Shown piece by piece: positions 1 to 6,746 of a stretch of DNA of 26,904 nucleotides (position 1 is its first letter; every line of letters starts with the position of its first letter). The stretch is from Acidimicrobiaceae bacterium (GTDB lineage Bacteria; Actinomycetota; Acidimicrobiia; Acidimicrobiales; Palsa-688). Location of the stretch: positions 1 through 26,904 of the forward strand of contig JAUTXM010000127.1 in assembly GCA_030838025.1 (NCBI GenBank). Direction: 5' to 3'. The notes below the pieces were generated by a model, which saw nothing but the letters and a program-made list of their open reading frames with translations, was not told the DNA's origin and searched no databases. The position numbers and the translations under genes are program-made.

Positions 1-1
1 C

Positions 2-586
2 ACCTCGGTGGAGGACATGATGACCACCAGTTGGGCCGACTGGTCGGGCGCCGCCGAGGCGGCCTACGAGAAGCTGGCCGCCAACACCGACCGCGTCGTG
101 GTGGTTGGCTTGTCCATGGGGGGAACGCTGACCGCCTGGCTGGCCTCCCGCCATCGGGAGATCGCCGGGATCGTGGTCATCAACGGTTTCATCGAGCCCG
201 CCGCTCCGGCGTTGCAGGAGATCCTCGACATGATGGTCGCCCAGGGGGTCACCGAGGTGCCGGGGATCGGCAGCGACATCGCCTTGCCCGGCGCAGCCGA
301 GGTGTCGTACGACCGGACCCCGATCTCGTGCACCATGTCGTTGATGCGCCAGATGGCGCAGCTGAAGGGCGAGTTGGCCGCGATCACCTCGCCGGTGCTG
401 ATCTTGACCAGCCCGGAGGACCACGTCGTCCCGCCGGTGTCGAGCGACACCTTGGCGGCCGCGGTCAGCGGCCCGGTCACGCGGGTGGCGCTGGAGCGCA
501 GCTACCACGTTGCGACCCTCGACTACGACCGCGAGCTGATCGAACACGAGACGGTGGCGTTCGCCCTCAGGGTGACCGGCGGCTGA
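2..586 (+). CDS. Alpha/beta hydrolase (carboxylesterase/monoacylglycerol-lipase type), 5' truncated by window edge
   Basis: This is the C-terminal part of a serine hydrolase of the Est30/monoacylglycerol lipase type. The reading frame is open from the first bases, and the GTG at 8 lies inside the domain, so the true start is upstream of the window. Counted from that GTG, the nucleophile elbow GLSMGG is at residues 34-39 (Ser36), the probable acid is Asp138 in SPEDHVVPP, and the probable base is His167 in ERSYHVAT. The order Ser-Asp-His and the spacing fit the family. It has no membrane segment and is probably cytosolic, cleaving carboxyl esters; the substrate cannot be read. About 50-70 residues with the oxyanion-hole HG motif are probably missing. 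The gene runs into GC-rich repeats and converges on the Rpf-like gene. Confidence 0.85.
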   Translation, partial: TSVEDMMTTSWADWSGAAEAAYEKLAANTDRVVVVGLSMGGTLTAWLASRHREIAGIVVINGFIEPAAPALQEILDMMVAQGVTEVPGIGSDIALPGAAEVSYDRTPISCTMSLMRQMAQLKGELAAITSPVLILTSPEDHVVPPVSSDTLAAAVSGPVTRVALERSYHVATLDYDRELIEHETVAFALRVTGG

Positions 587-660
587 GGGCGGTCGCGGCT
601 GAGCGGCGGGTGACCGGCGGCTGGCCGGCGGGTCGCGGCGGCTGAGCGGCGGGCGCGGCT
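571..660. repeat. GC-rich intergenic direct repeats
   Basis: The 3' end of the hydrolase gene and the short gap after it contain exact direct repeats. A 15-base unit (GGTGACCGGCGGCTG) is at 571-585 and 609-623, and a 16-base unit (GCGGCTGAGCGGCGGG) is at 595-610 and 638-653. The first copy encodes the C-terminal VTGG of the hydrolase, so the repeat seems to have grown from the gene end into the spacer between convergent genes. I see no terminator hairpin with a T tract here. Confidence 0.6.
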
Positions 661-666
661 GGCCCG

Positions 667-1803
667 CTAGAGAAGCCCGAGGGCGGCGGCGCACGCCGGC
701 CACTGGCCCCAGCCCGACTGGGCCTGCAACTTCATCGCCGCCGCGTCTTGCATGGCGGCCGGTTCCTGGTCCGGCCGACCCGGAAAGCCCAGCCCCGTCC
801 AGGTCGCCTGGCTGAACTGGTAGGCGCCGTAGTAGCCGTTGCCGGTGTTCTCGGTGTAGGTGTCGCTCGACTCGCAGCGCCGCAGGGACAACCACACGCC
901 GCCTGCGCCGCCGCCGCCGCCGCTGCTAGCCACCGGCGGCGTGGGGGCGGCGGGGGTACCGGGCGCAGGCAGCGGCGTGGCGACCGCGGTGGCCACGGGC
1001 AGGCCGGCGGCCTGCTGGACGACCGAGACCAAGCCGTTGTTGACCGGCAGGCCCTGGGTCACCTTGATCGTCGTCCGCGCGCCCCCGCCGGCAGTCGCAT
1101 TGCTCGCGGCGGCGGCCGCCTGGGCCTGAGCCTGGGCCTCGGCGGACAGCTGGGTCTGGAGGCTGTCGAGTTGCACCTGCTCCGCGGCCGCAACCGACAA
1201 GGCGCTGGTGCGCAGGGCCTGCAACTGCACCGTTGCCTGGACGTTGGCCTGCTGGGCGGAGCGCAGGGTGGTGAGGTCGCGTCGGAGGTCGGTTTCCAGC
1301 TGGCGAAGCTGGTCGCTCGTGTTGGCCAGGTCACCCGACGCCACTCGCAGGTATTCCTGGCCGAGCGTCACGTCGGCCGCAGCCGCCGCCGATGGCATCC
1401 CGGGCGTGGCGCCACCGTGCATGTAGGCCCGCACCGCCTGCTCCAAGAGGATCGCCCGGTTGGCCCCGAGGACCTGCACCGTGGCGTCGTGCTGCTTGGT
1501 GACGCCGGCCAGGCGCGTTGAGGTCGAGTTGACCTGGAGCCGGGCCTGGTCCAGTTGTCCGGTGAGTTGACGGATGTGGCCCGCCTCGGCGTTGACCTTG
1601 GCCGTGAGCGCCGCCACCTTGGCCTGATCGGGCCCAGACGGGTCCGCCATCGCCGGTGTCGCACCGGCGATGGGCACCAACAACGTGGCGAGCAGCGACA
1701 GGGCAAGAGGCGCGAGACCGGCGACGGCGATCGGTCGCCTGCCGCGAAAGCCTCCCGTTGCCGTCCTGGCTTCGACCGTCGAACGATCTCCGGTTAACGC
1801 CAT
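667..1803 (-). CDS. Secreted Rpf-like transglycosylase with N-terminal coiled coil
   Basis: A secreted cell-wall hydrolase of the resuscitation-promoting-factor type. Starting at ATG 1803 it has 378 residues: an N-terminal signal sequence with a hydrophobic core (LALSLLATLLVPIAGA), then a long Ala/Gln-rich coiled-coil region, a Pro/Gly linker, and a C-terminal lysozyme-like Rpf core from about residue 300. In the core the family motif CES is present with the catalytic Glu at about 311, followed by NTGNGYYGAYQFSQATW. Cys310 and Cys371 can form the usual disulfide. Rpf domains cleave peptidoglycan glycan strands and act in regrowth and division. The coiled-coil plus Rpf arrangement resembles the RpfC/NlpC-type secreted proteins of actinobacteria. 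A TTG start at 1878 would add 25 residues, but has no ribosome site, while TAGGTT at 1814-1819 is a likely -10 close to ATG 1803. Confidence 0.85.
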   Translation of the reverse strand: MALTGDRSTVEARTATGGFRGRRPIAVAGLAPLALSLLATLLVPIAGATPAMADPSGPDQAKVAALTAKVNAEAGHIRQLTGQLDQARLQVNSTSTRLAGVTKQHDATVQVLGANRAILLEQAVRAYMHGGATPGMPSAAAAADVTLGQEYLRVASGDLANTSDQLRQLETDLRRDLTTLRSAQQANVQATVQLQALRTSALSVAAAEQVQLDSLQTQLSAEAQAQAQAAAAASNATAGGGARTTIKVTQGLPVNNGLVSVVQQAAGLPVATAVATPLPAPGTPAAPTPPVASSGGGGGAGGVWLSLRRCESSDTYTENTGNGYYGAYQFSQATWTGLGFPGRPDQEPAAMQDAAAMKLQAQSGWGQWPACAAALGLL

Positions 1804-1888
1804 CAACGCCAGGAACCTACTCGGGCGGCCTGGCCGAGGCAAAAGGGGCGCCGTTGCCCGGGGCCGTTGCGAGGACAATATGACGAAT

Positions 1889-1915
1889 CGCCGGACCTCT
1901 TGCGAAGGTCCGGCG
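1889..1915. other. Perfect 10-bp hairpin upstream of the Rpf-like gene
   Basis: CGCCGGACCT at 1889-1898 and AGGTCCGGCG at 1906-1915 form a perfect 10-bp stem with a 7-base loop, extended by one T-A pair at 1888/1916. It lies between the Rpf-like gene and the repeat block, with no T tract on either strand. It could be a factor-dependent terminator for the upstream yceI-like gene (same strand) or an operator. It does not look like a recognisable riboswitch. Confidence 0.5.
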
Positions 1916-1928
1916 ACGGGTCACAGGG

Positions 1929-2040
1929 GCTTGCACCATGCGCCTTGCGGCTTGCACCATGCGCCTTGCGGCTTGCGGCTTACGCCTCGCGGCTCGCGGC
2001 TTGCGGCTTGCGCCTTGCGCCTCGGCTTGCGGCTGCGGGG
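1929..2040. repeat. Degenerate GC-rich tandem repeat (GCTTGCGGC-like)
   Basis: A perfect 21-base tandem duplication fills 1929-1949 and 1950-1970, followed to about 2040 by degenerate units of the form GGCTTGCG/GCCTTGCG. The block has no credible coding content and sits between the yceI-like and Rpf-like genes. A related sequence on the opposite strand (GGCGGCAAGCGGCA units) is at 19002-19110, so this is a dispersed intergenic repeat family in this genome. Confidence 0.75.
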
Positions 2041-2046
2041 CGGGCC

Positions 2047-2616
2047 TTAGGCGGCGGGCTTCAGTACCGCCTCGATCTCCAGGTTGATCTGGATCTTGTC
2101 GCCGACCACGACCCCACCGCCATCAAGGGGCATCTCGAAGTCGATACCGAACTCCTTGCGGCTGATCTCACCGGTGGCGGTGAATCCGGTCCGCTTACCA
2201 CCCCACGGATCGGAGCCGAAACCGTTGGGCTCCACGGTCAGGTGCAGCCGCTTGCTGATTCCGTGCAGGCTCAACGTGCCCTCCACCAGGTACCCGTCCT
2301 CGGTGGCCGAGACGCTGGTCGACTCGAAGGTCATCTTGGGATGGGTCTCGACGTCGAAGAAGTCAGCCGAGCGAAGGTGGTTGTCCCGGTCGGCATTGTT
2401 GGTATCGATCGAACTCAGGTCGACCGTGACCGACACGCTCGAGTCGAGCGGGTTGTCGCCGGTGACGATCTGGCCCTCGAAGGTCGAGAAGCGGCCCCGG
2501 ACCTTGCTCACCATCATGTGGCGAACGCTGAACGACACCTCACTGTGGACTGGGTCGATGTCCCAGGTCCCTGCCACGTAACCGGCGATGGTGCTCGTAG
2601 TGGAAGCGTTGGTCAT
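2047..2616 (-). CDS. YceI-family protein
   Basis: A full-length (189 aa) YceI-fold protein, an extended lipocalin-like beta barrel that in studied members binds isoprenoid chains. Diagnostic stretches are the N-terminal WDIDPVHSEVSFSVRHMMVS, the central DNHLRSADFFDVETHPKMTF, and the C-terminal EFGIDFEMPL. There is no signal peptide, so it is probably cytoplasmic, as in many actinobacterial members; YceI proteins of Gram-negatives are periplasmic. It starts at ATG 2616 behind a purine-rich GAGAGGACGAG. It is divergent from the MarR gene, and its promoter overlaps the two palindromes described separately, so it is most simply read as a target of that MarR repressor. Confidence 0.93.
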   Translation of the reverse strand: MTNASTTSTIAGYVAGTWDIDPVHSEVSFSVRHMMVSKVRGRFSTFEGQIVTGDNPLDSSVSVTVDLSSIDTNNADRDNHLRSADFFDVETHPKMTFESTSVSATEDGYLVEGTLSLHGISKRLHLTVEPNGFGSDPWGGKRTGFTATGEISRKEFGIDFEMPLDGGGVVVGDKIQINLEIEAVLKPAA

Positions 2617-2657
2617 AGTTCTCGTCCTCTCAGGTCATGGGGGCACAACTCAAATCG

Positions 2658-2669
2658 TTGAACTCTCAA
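2658..2669. promoter_or_regulatory. Probable MarR operator, copy 1
   Basis: TTGA-ACTC-TCAA is an inverted repeat with 4-base half sites and a 4-base spacer. It lies just downstream of the yceI promoter -10 box. Its centre is 34 bases from that of copy 2, a little over three helical turns. The TTGA...TCAA form is common for MarR-family sites. Confidence 0.6.
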
Positions 2670-2674
2670 TCGAC

Positions 2675-2703
2675 AGTGTAGTCTCACATTGTTGAGAAGT
2701 CAA
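2675..2703 (-). promoter_or_regulatory. Housekeeping-type promoter of the yceI-like gene
   Basis: Read on the minus strand, TTGACT (plus-strand 2698-2703) and TACACT (2675-2680) are separated by exactly 17 bases, a good -35/-10 pair. The -35 box overlaps the right-hand TTGA-N4-TCAA palindrome, and the second palindrome lies just downstream of the -10 box. This gives about 60 bases of leader before ATG 2616. Confidence 0.7.
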
Positions 2704-2704
2704 C
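2691..2704. promoter_or_regulatory. Probable MarR operator, copy 2
   Basis: GTTGA-GAAG-TCAAC is a perfect inverted repeat with 5-base half sites. It covers the yceI -35 box and ends 15 bases before the marR start codon, so binding there could repress both divergent genes. Confidence 0.65.
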
Positions 2705-2719
2705 TACCGGACCGCTATC

Positions 2720-3250
2720 ATGCTCAGCGTGGAAGCATCCGCCGAACCCCGCTGGCTGAACGACGACGAGCAGCGGGCGTGGCGCGCCTTCATCGACGCC
2801 ATCCGTTTGTTTACCGGCGAGATCGAACGCGAACTGCAGCACGACAGCGGCCTCAACCACGCCTACTACCAAATACTGGTCACGCTGTCCGAGACGCCGG
2901 GGCGGACCGTACGGATGAGCGACCTGGCGGAACTCACGCTCACGTCGCGTAGCCGCCTGTCTCATGCTGTCGCCCGGTTGGAGGAGGCAGGCTGGGTGGA
3001 GCGTCGGTCCTGTCCGTCGGACAAGCGAGGGGCGTTCGCCTTCCTGACCGACACGGGTATGGCCGTCTTGGAGGAAGCCGCGCGCGGTCACGTGGAGGCG
3101 GTCCGGAGAAACTTGTTCGACGTGCTCAGCCCGTGCCAGGTCCAGCAGCTGGGCGAGATCAGCTCCGTGCTCCGAGATGCCCTCCGGGCCGCCTCGCTCA
3201 CCTGCCGCGAGGCGCAGCCCGAGGCCGCCGCTGATCTCGCGGCGCCCTGA
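2720..3250 (+). CDS. MarR-family transcriptional regulator
   Basis: A 176-residue winged helix-turn-helix regulator. The N-terminal dimerisation helix is followed by the DNA-binding domain: helices around RMSDLAELTLTSRSRLSHAV (recognition helix) and the wing with the conserved D-K-R of CPSDKRGAFAFLTDTG. The sequence is typical of the group with W-x-x-Y/F-N-terminal helices (YYQILVTLSETPG). It is transcribed away from the yceI-like gene across a 103-base spacer that holds two matching palindromes, which suggests an autoregulated repressor of YceI. MarR ligands are usually small phenolic, oxidant or lipophilic compounds; which one applies here cannot be told. ATG 2720 is preferred as the only start that includes the N-terminal helix. 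Confidence 0.92.
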   Translation: MLSVEASAEPRWLNDDEQRAWRAFIDAIRLFTGEIERELQHDSGLNHAYYQILVTLSETPGRTVRMSDLAELTLTSRSRLSHAVARLEEAGWVERRSCPSDKRGAFAFLTDTGMAVLEEAARGHVEAVRRNLFDVLSPCQVQQLGEISSVLRDALRAASLTCREAQPEAAADLAAP

Positions 3251-3287
3251 GGAGCGCCTCGGCGGGGTCCACCGCGACCGGTGTTGG

Positions 3288-3293
3288 TAGCGT
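3288..3293 (+). promoter_or_regulatory. -10 element (TAGCGT), leaderless start of the sirtuin gene
   Basis: TAGCGT is followed by exactly six bases and then GTG at 3300. The same layout precedes the genes at 8165, 17966 and (minus strand) 21553. It implies transcription beginning at or next to the start codon and explains the lack of a Shine-Dalgarno sequence. Confidence 0.5.
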
Positions 3294-3299
3294 CGGGTG

Positions 3300-4079
3300 G
3301 TGCCACGAGGTGACCTGGTCGAGGCGGCGGCGACCGAAGCGGTCAAGAAGGCCTCCTCGGTTGTCGCCCTGACCGGTGCTGGGATTTCGACCGAGTCCGG
3401 CATCCCCGACTTCCGGGGTCCGCAGGGTGTCTGGACCAAGAACCCGGGGGCCGAGCGAACCGCGACCCTACGGCACTACCTTGCCGACCCTGAGATCCGC
3501 AAACAGGTCTGGCAGAGCCGCTTGCACTCCCCCGCCTGGTCGGCCGAGCCCAACGCCGGCCATCGTGCTTTGGTCGATCTGGAGCACCGGGGTCAGTTGC
3601 GCGCGATCGCCACTCAGAACATCGACGGCATGCACCAAAAGGCGGGATCCGACCCGGCTCGCGTCATCGAGCTGCACGGGACCATGCACTACGTCATGTG
3701 CTGGTCGTGCGGGAACCGGGCGCCGATGCCTCCCGTTCTGGAACGGGTGCGCGCCGGCGACGAGGACCCGGCCTGTGACGCGCTCGTCGATGGTCAGCCG
3801 TGCGGAGGGGTCCTGAAGTCGGCGACCATCAGTTTTGGCCAGGCACTGGATGAGGAGGTGCTCGAGCGGGCCGTGCTGGCGGTGCAGTCGGCCGACCTCG
3901 TGCTGGCGATCGGGTCGACGCTCACGGTGCATCCGGCAGCCGGACTGATCCCGCTGGCGGCGCGCTGCGGTATCCCGGTGGTGATCGTCAACGCCGATCC
4001 GACGCCGTACGACGACCTGGCGGTGGCCGTGGTCCGCACGCCGATCGGGCTGGCCTTGCCGCTGCTGCTCACAGAGTGA
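3300..4079 (+). CDS. Sir2-family NAD-dependent protein deacylase (sirtuin)
   Basis: A 259-residue class III protein deacylase that removes acyl groups from lysines using NAD. Visible motifs are the NAD-binding GAGISTESGIPDFRG near the N-terminus, TQNIDGMH, the catalytic-His motif ELHGTM, four zinc-binding cysteines (CWSC and CDALVDGQPC), and the late GSTLTVHPAA and VNADPTPYD nucleotide-binding stretches. The Cys4 module is complete, so the enzyme looks active. GTG 3300 is chosen over the adjacent GTG 3297 because a TAGCGT -10 lies six bases before it. The stop overlaps the start of the next gene by four bases (GTGA), so the acetyltransferase is translationally coupled. Confidence 0.94.
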   Translation: MPRGDLVEAAATEAVKKASSVVALTGAGISTESGIPDFRGPQGVWTKNPGAERTATLRHYLADPEIRKQVWQSRLHSPAWSAEPNAGHRALVDLEHRGQLRAIATQNIDGMHQKAGSDPARVIELHGTMHYVMCWSCGNRAPMPPVLERVRAGDEDPACDALVDGQPCGGVLKSATISFGQALDEEVLERAVLAVQSADLVLAIGSTLTVHPAAGLIPLAARCGIPVVIVNADPTPYDDLAVAVVRTPIGLALPLLLTE

Positions 4080-4780
4080 CCGGCGGCGGCGACGGCGGGG
4101 GAGGTCCCGGCGACAGCGGCGAGGACGTCGGGGCCGGTCGCGGCGTCGGCAGCAGCAGCGGCAGCGACGGCGACGGCGACGGCGGCGATCGCAGCAGCGG
4201 CGGCAGCGACGGCGGCAGCAGCCGCAGCGGCGGTGGTGTCGCTGAAGGCGGGACTGGCCTCGTCGTACGGGCTGCGCAGCCGGGCGACGTGTCGGTCATG
4301 GTCGAGCTGGTCCGGGCGCTGGCGACGTATGAACGAGCCCCCGACCAGGTCAGCCTGGACGACGGGCAGCTGAGGGAATCGCTGTTCTGCGACGATCCCC
4401 AGGTATTCGCCCATGTTGCCGAACATCGGGGCGTGGTCGTCGGTTTCGCCGTCTGGTTCGTCAACTATTCGACGTGGACGGGCCGCCACGGCATCTACCT
4501 GGAGGACCTTTTCGTCCGGCCATCGGACCGGGGCCTCGGCGCAGGCCGGGCCCTTCTGAGCCAACTGGCTCGAGTTGCCGTCGCCCGGGGATACACCCGA
4601 TTGGAGTGGGCGGTCCTGGATTGGAACGAACCCGCGATCGGGTTCTACCGCCACCTCGGGGCACGACCTCAGGACGAATGGACGGTGTACCGGCTGTCAG
4701 GACCCGATCTCGTCCGGGTGGCCAGAAGATTCGATGATGTATCTCCGACGGGGGTCGGCGAGTCCTATCTACAGGAGTAG
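4076..4780 (+). CDS. GNAT acetyltransferase (SSAT/thialysine type) with Gly/Ser/Asp-rich N-terminal tail
   Basis: An acetyl-CoA-dependent N-acetyltransferase of 234 residues. From about residue 62 it resembles diamine/thialysine acetyltransferases: GIYLEDLFVRPSDRGLGAGR holds the R-x-x-G-x-G acetyl-CoA loop, followed by the conserved DWNEPAIGFYRHLGA. The substrate may thus be a small amine, though a protein lysine cannot be excluded. Residues 1-60 are almost only Gly, Ser, Asp and Arg, encoded by GGC/GAC/AGC repeats. No ATG, GTG or TTG codon lies in frame between the GTG at 4076 and the GNAT domain, so this disordered tail is probably translated. GTG 4076 overlaps the sirtuin stop as GTGA, giving a coupled acetyltransferase-deacylase pair. 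Confidence 0.88.
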   Translation: MTGGGDGGGGPGDSGEDVGAGRGVGSSSGSDGDGDGGDRSSGGSDGGSSRSGGGVAEGGTGLVVRAAQPGDVSVMVELVRALATYERAPDQVSLDDGQLRESLFCDDPQVFAHVAEHRGVVVGFAVWFVNYSTWTGRHGIYLEDLFVRPSDRGLGAGRALLSQLARVAVARGYTRLEWAVLDWNEPAIGFYRHLGARPQDEWTVYRLSGPDLVRVARRFDDVSPTGVGESYLQE

Positions 4781-4817
4781 GCAGCCGCTGGCTTCAATGG
4801 CGCAGCGAGCGGCTGCC
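4780..4817. terminator. Bidirectional terminator hairpin between convergent genes
   Basis: GGCAGCCGCT (4780-4789) and AGCGGCTGCC (4808-4817) form a perfect 10-bp stem with an 18-base loop. It begins at the last base of the GNAT stop codon and lies 26 bases from the stop of the converging gene. There is no T tract, so it is probably a factor-assisted or hairpin-only terminator. Confidence 0.55.
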
Positions 4818-4843
4818 AGAACTCCAGGTCCCGAATGCCAGAA

Positions 4844-6346
4844 TCAGAGTCGCCCGGCGGCTGTGCTGGCCAAGGTCACCAGCTTCGGGTTGGGCGTGGT
4901 GGCCGGGATGGGGCCGAGGGTGACCAGCAACAGGCTGTTCCCCTTGAGCACCCGGAGCCGACCGTCGACGTAGTACGAGCCATCCCCGATGCCCGGAATG
5001 TCCTGCGCCTGGCTGCTCCGTCCGGCGTCGAACAACGCCCGGCCGTTCGTGCGATACACCGCCACGATCAGTTCATGGGTCCCGTCGTCGTAGACGCAGC
5101 TGTCCAACACGAAATGTGGCGGACCCGCATCCTGCCCGAACGCCGCCGTCGCCATCCCTGAATCGACCACCGCGCAGGCGTCGGTCGAGGAGGAAACCGT
5201 GTCATTGGACGGCACATGATGGGTGGAGCCCCTTGACACGACGACCGAGATCACCGCGACCAGCACGAGGCCGGCCACCGCAGCGCCCACGGCGGTCACA
5301 ATGGTCGCGCTGGGCGGCGCCTTCAGCTCCGGCACCGGGATGCTCAACTGGCGTCGCAGCTTGCGACGGCGCTCGGCCTTTTGCGCCGCCTTCTGGGCGC
5401 TCTTGTCCGCCCGCGGTCGTTTGTCCTTGCCGGGCTTGCCCTTCTTGCCCTTGCTCTTCGGTTCGTCGTCGACCCAAGGCGAGACCACCGGTTCGCGGAG
5501 CCGAGTCGACCGTGTCGTACCGTTGTCCAGCCCGGTGAACGGCGCCGCCGCGGGGAACTGGGTCGTCGCGGAGTCCGGTGGGGGAGCCTCTGTCGCACCG
5601 CCCGCCAAGGCTTCGCGGAGGCTCATGGCCCGGGCCGGTGACCGCTCGACCGATGTGTCGGTCGCGGCCGCCCCGCGCCTGGGCGGAGCCGGAGCCGCGT
5701 GCGCTACGGCACCCTCGGGTGGTGCCGCACGTCTGGCGGATGCTGCACCTGAGACGGGCGCGGCGGGCGGCGGGGACGATGCCCCTGGCACCATGCGCTT
5801 GATCGCATCGCGCAGGCTGACGGCTTGGGCCGGGGCCTGGTCCGAGGATTGAGCCGCTGCCTCGCCGGCCGTAGCCGGAGCGACCTCGACGGCCGCAGGC
5901 TCGGCGGCCGCAGGCTCGACGACCGCCGGTCTGCGAGACAGCGCTTCTCGAAGGCTCACGGCGGCACGGGGAGACTCGGGCGCGTCGGTCGGTGCTGGTT
6001 CGGGGACCGCGTCGCGAAGGCTCACCGAACGGCCCCCACGCCCGACCGTCCGGCTACCACCACCGCTCTCCGCCCGGGCCGGGCCAGGCTCGGCGGCGAC
6101 CAGCGCCGGCTCGTCGGAGCCCGTCAGGGAGATCCGATAGGTCCGGAGGCCGCGCATGTCGCGTGTGATGACGCCGTCGCTCTCCATCCGCCCGAGAATG
6201 GCGCTGAGCGCGGCCGGCTTGTCGACGCCGATCGCCCTGGCCATCTCATCGGTGAGTCCTCGCCCACCGGCGTCCTCGACGCTCCCGCCGTGGTCCGCCA
6301 GGTAGCTTCGGACCCTCTCCTCGTTCTCGATGTCATTGTCAGCCAT
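4844..6346 (-). CDS. Membrane-anchored winged-helix protein with five SLR(D/E)-type motifs
   Basis: A 500-residue protein I do not recognise as a named family. Residues 1-75 look like a winged helix (LTDEMARAIGVDKPAALSAI, then RMESDGVITRDMRGLRTYRIS). Residues 76-295 are a Pro/Ala-rich disordered region with five spaced copies of one short motif: VSLRDAV (108-114), VSLREAL (130-136), VSLRDAI (176-182), MSLREAL (241-247) and a divergent TRLREPV (281-287). Residues 297-334 are Lys/Arg rich, followed by a single membrane helix at about 347-370, so the N-terminus should be cytoplasmic. The outer domain (371-500) has Cys391 and Cys417 and a PGIGDGSYYV stretch, reminiscent of DUF3558/PknH-type sensor domains. 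It may couple an outer signal to DNA or to proteins that dock on the repeated motif; this is inference. Confidence 0.85.
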   Translation of the reverse strand: MADNDIENEERVRSYLADHGGSVEDAGGRGLTDEMARAIGVDKPAALSAILGRMESDGVITRDMRGLRTYRISLTGSDEPALVAAEPGPARAESGGGSRTVGRGGRSVSLRDAVPEPAPTDAPESPRAAVSLREALSRRPAVVEPAAAEPAAVEVAPATAGEAAAQSSDQAPAQAVSLRDAIKRMVPGASSPPPAAPVSGAASARRAAPPEGAVAHAAPAPPRRGAAATDTSVERSPARAMSLREALAGGATEAPPPDSATTQFPAAAPFTGLDNGTTRSTRLREPVVSPWVDDEPKSKGKKGKPGKDKRPRADKSAQKAAQKAERRRKLRRQLSIPVPELKAPPSATIVTAVGAAVAGLVLVAVISVVVSRGSTHHVPSNDTVSSSTDACAVVDSGMATAAFGQDAGPPHFVLDSCVYDDGTHELIVAVYRTNGRALFDAGRSSQAQDIPGIGDGSYYVDGRLRVLKGNSLLLVTLGPIPATTPNPKLVTLASTAAGRL

Positions 6347-6746
6347 GTCGCGTCACACTGTCCCCGATCACGCGCCGTAGGGCAAGCCGGGCGCAACCGT
6401 AGTGGTAGCAGGGGCGCCAGTGCTCATATTGTCCCCGACGGAAGCCGGCAATTCGTCATAAACCGGACAACTCGGCAGAGAACCCGCCCGCATGCAACCA
6501 GGCACCCGGCCAGGAGCGGGGCGAGGAGGCTGGGGCGACGACGTCGATGCGATCGATTGGCAGTTTGGCGGACTTTGTCAGTTTTGCCGCCGCAGCTCCG
6601 GGAGAACTGCCAAAGCCGGGAGAACTGCCAATCGATTCGGCAATACAGCCATGCTGGAGGTGAAATCGACTCCGAGCCGCGAGCCCGGGGAGCTGCTGAG
6701 CGAGTCCCTGGCATATCCGGGCGCCCGGCGCGATCATCGCTGAACC
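6347..6746. other. 400-base intergenic region between divergent genes
   Basis: No credible gene is seen. The region must hold the promoters of the SLR-motif gene and of the molybdoenzyme. Its main content is the inverted/direct repeat cluster at 6552-6636 described separately. It is less GC-rich than its surroundings. A frame open over 6492-6743 has no ribosome site and mostly translates the repeat, so it is not called. Confidence 0.6.
6552..6636. repeat. Large inverted repeat with four TTGGCAGTT-type motifs
   Basis: ATCGATTGGCAGTT (6552-6565) and its exact reverse complement AACTGCCAATCGAT (6623-6636) form 14-base arms around a 57-base centre. Inside, a 16-base unit CCGGGAGAACTGCCAA occurs twice in direct orientation (6598-6613 and 6616-6631). 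The core TTGGCAGTT is thus present once forward and twice inverted, with a one-mismatch forward copy TGTCAGTTT at 6576-6584. A further short stem (GGCGG 6567-6571 / CCGCC 6587-6591) can form in the centre. It may be a multi-site operator, a cruciform, or a non-autonomous mobile repeat. Confidence 0.75.

Noticed and set aside
1804..1930. c-di-AMP riboswitch upstream of the Rpf-like gene
   Set aside because: Such riboswitches precede some rpf genes, but I could not find its conserved segments, and TAGGTT next to the start implies a leader too short to hold one.
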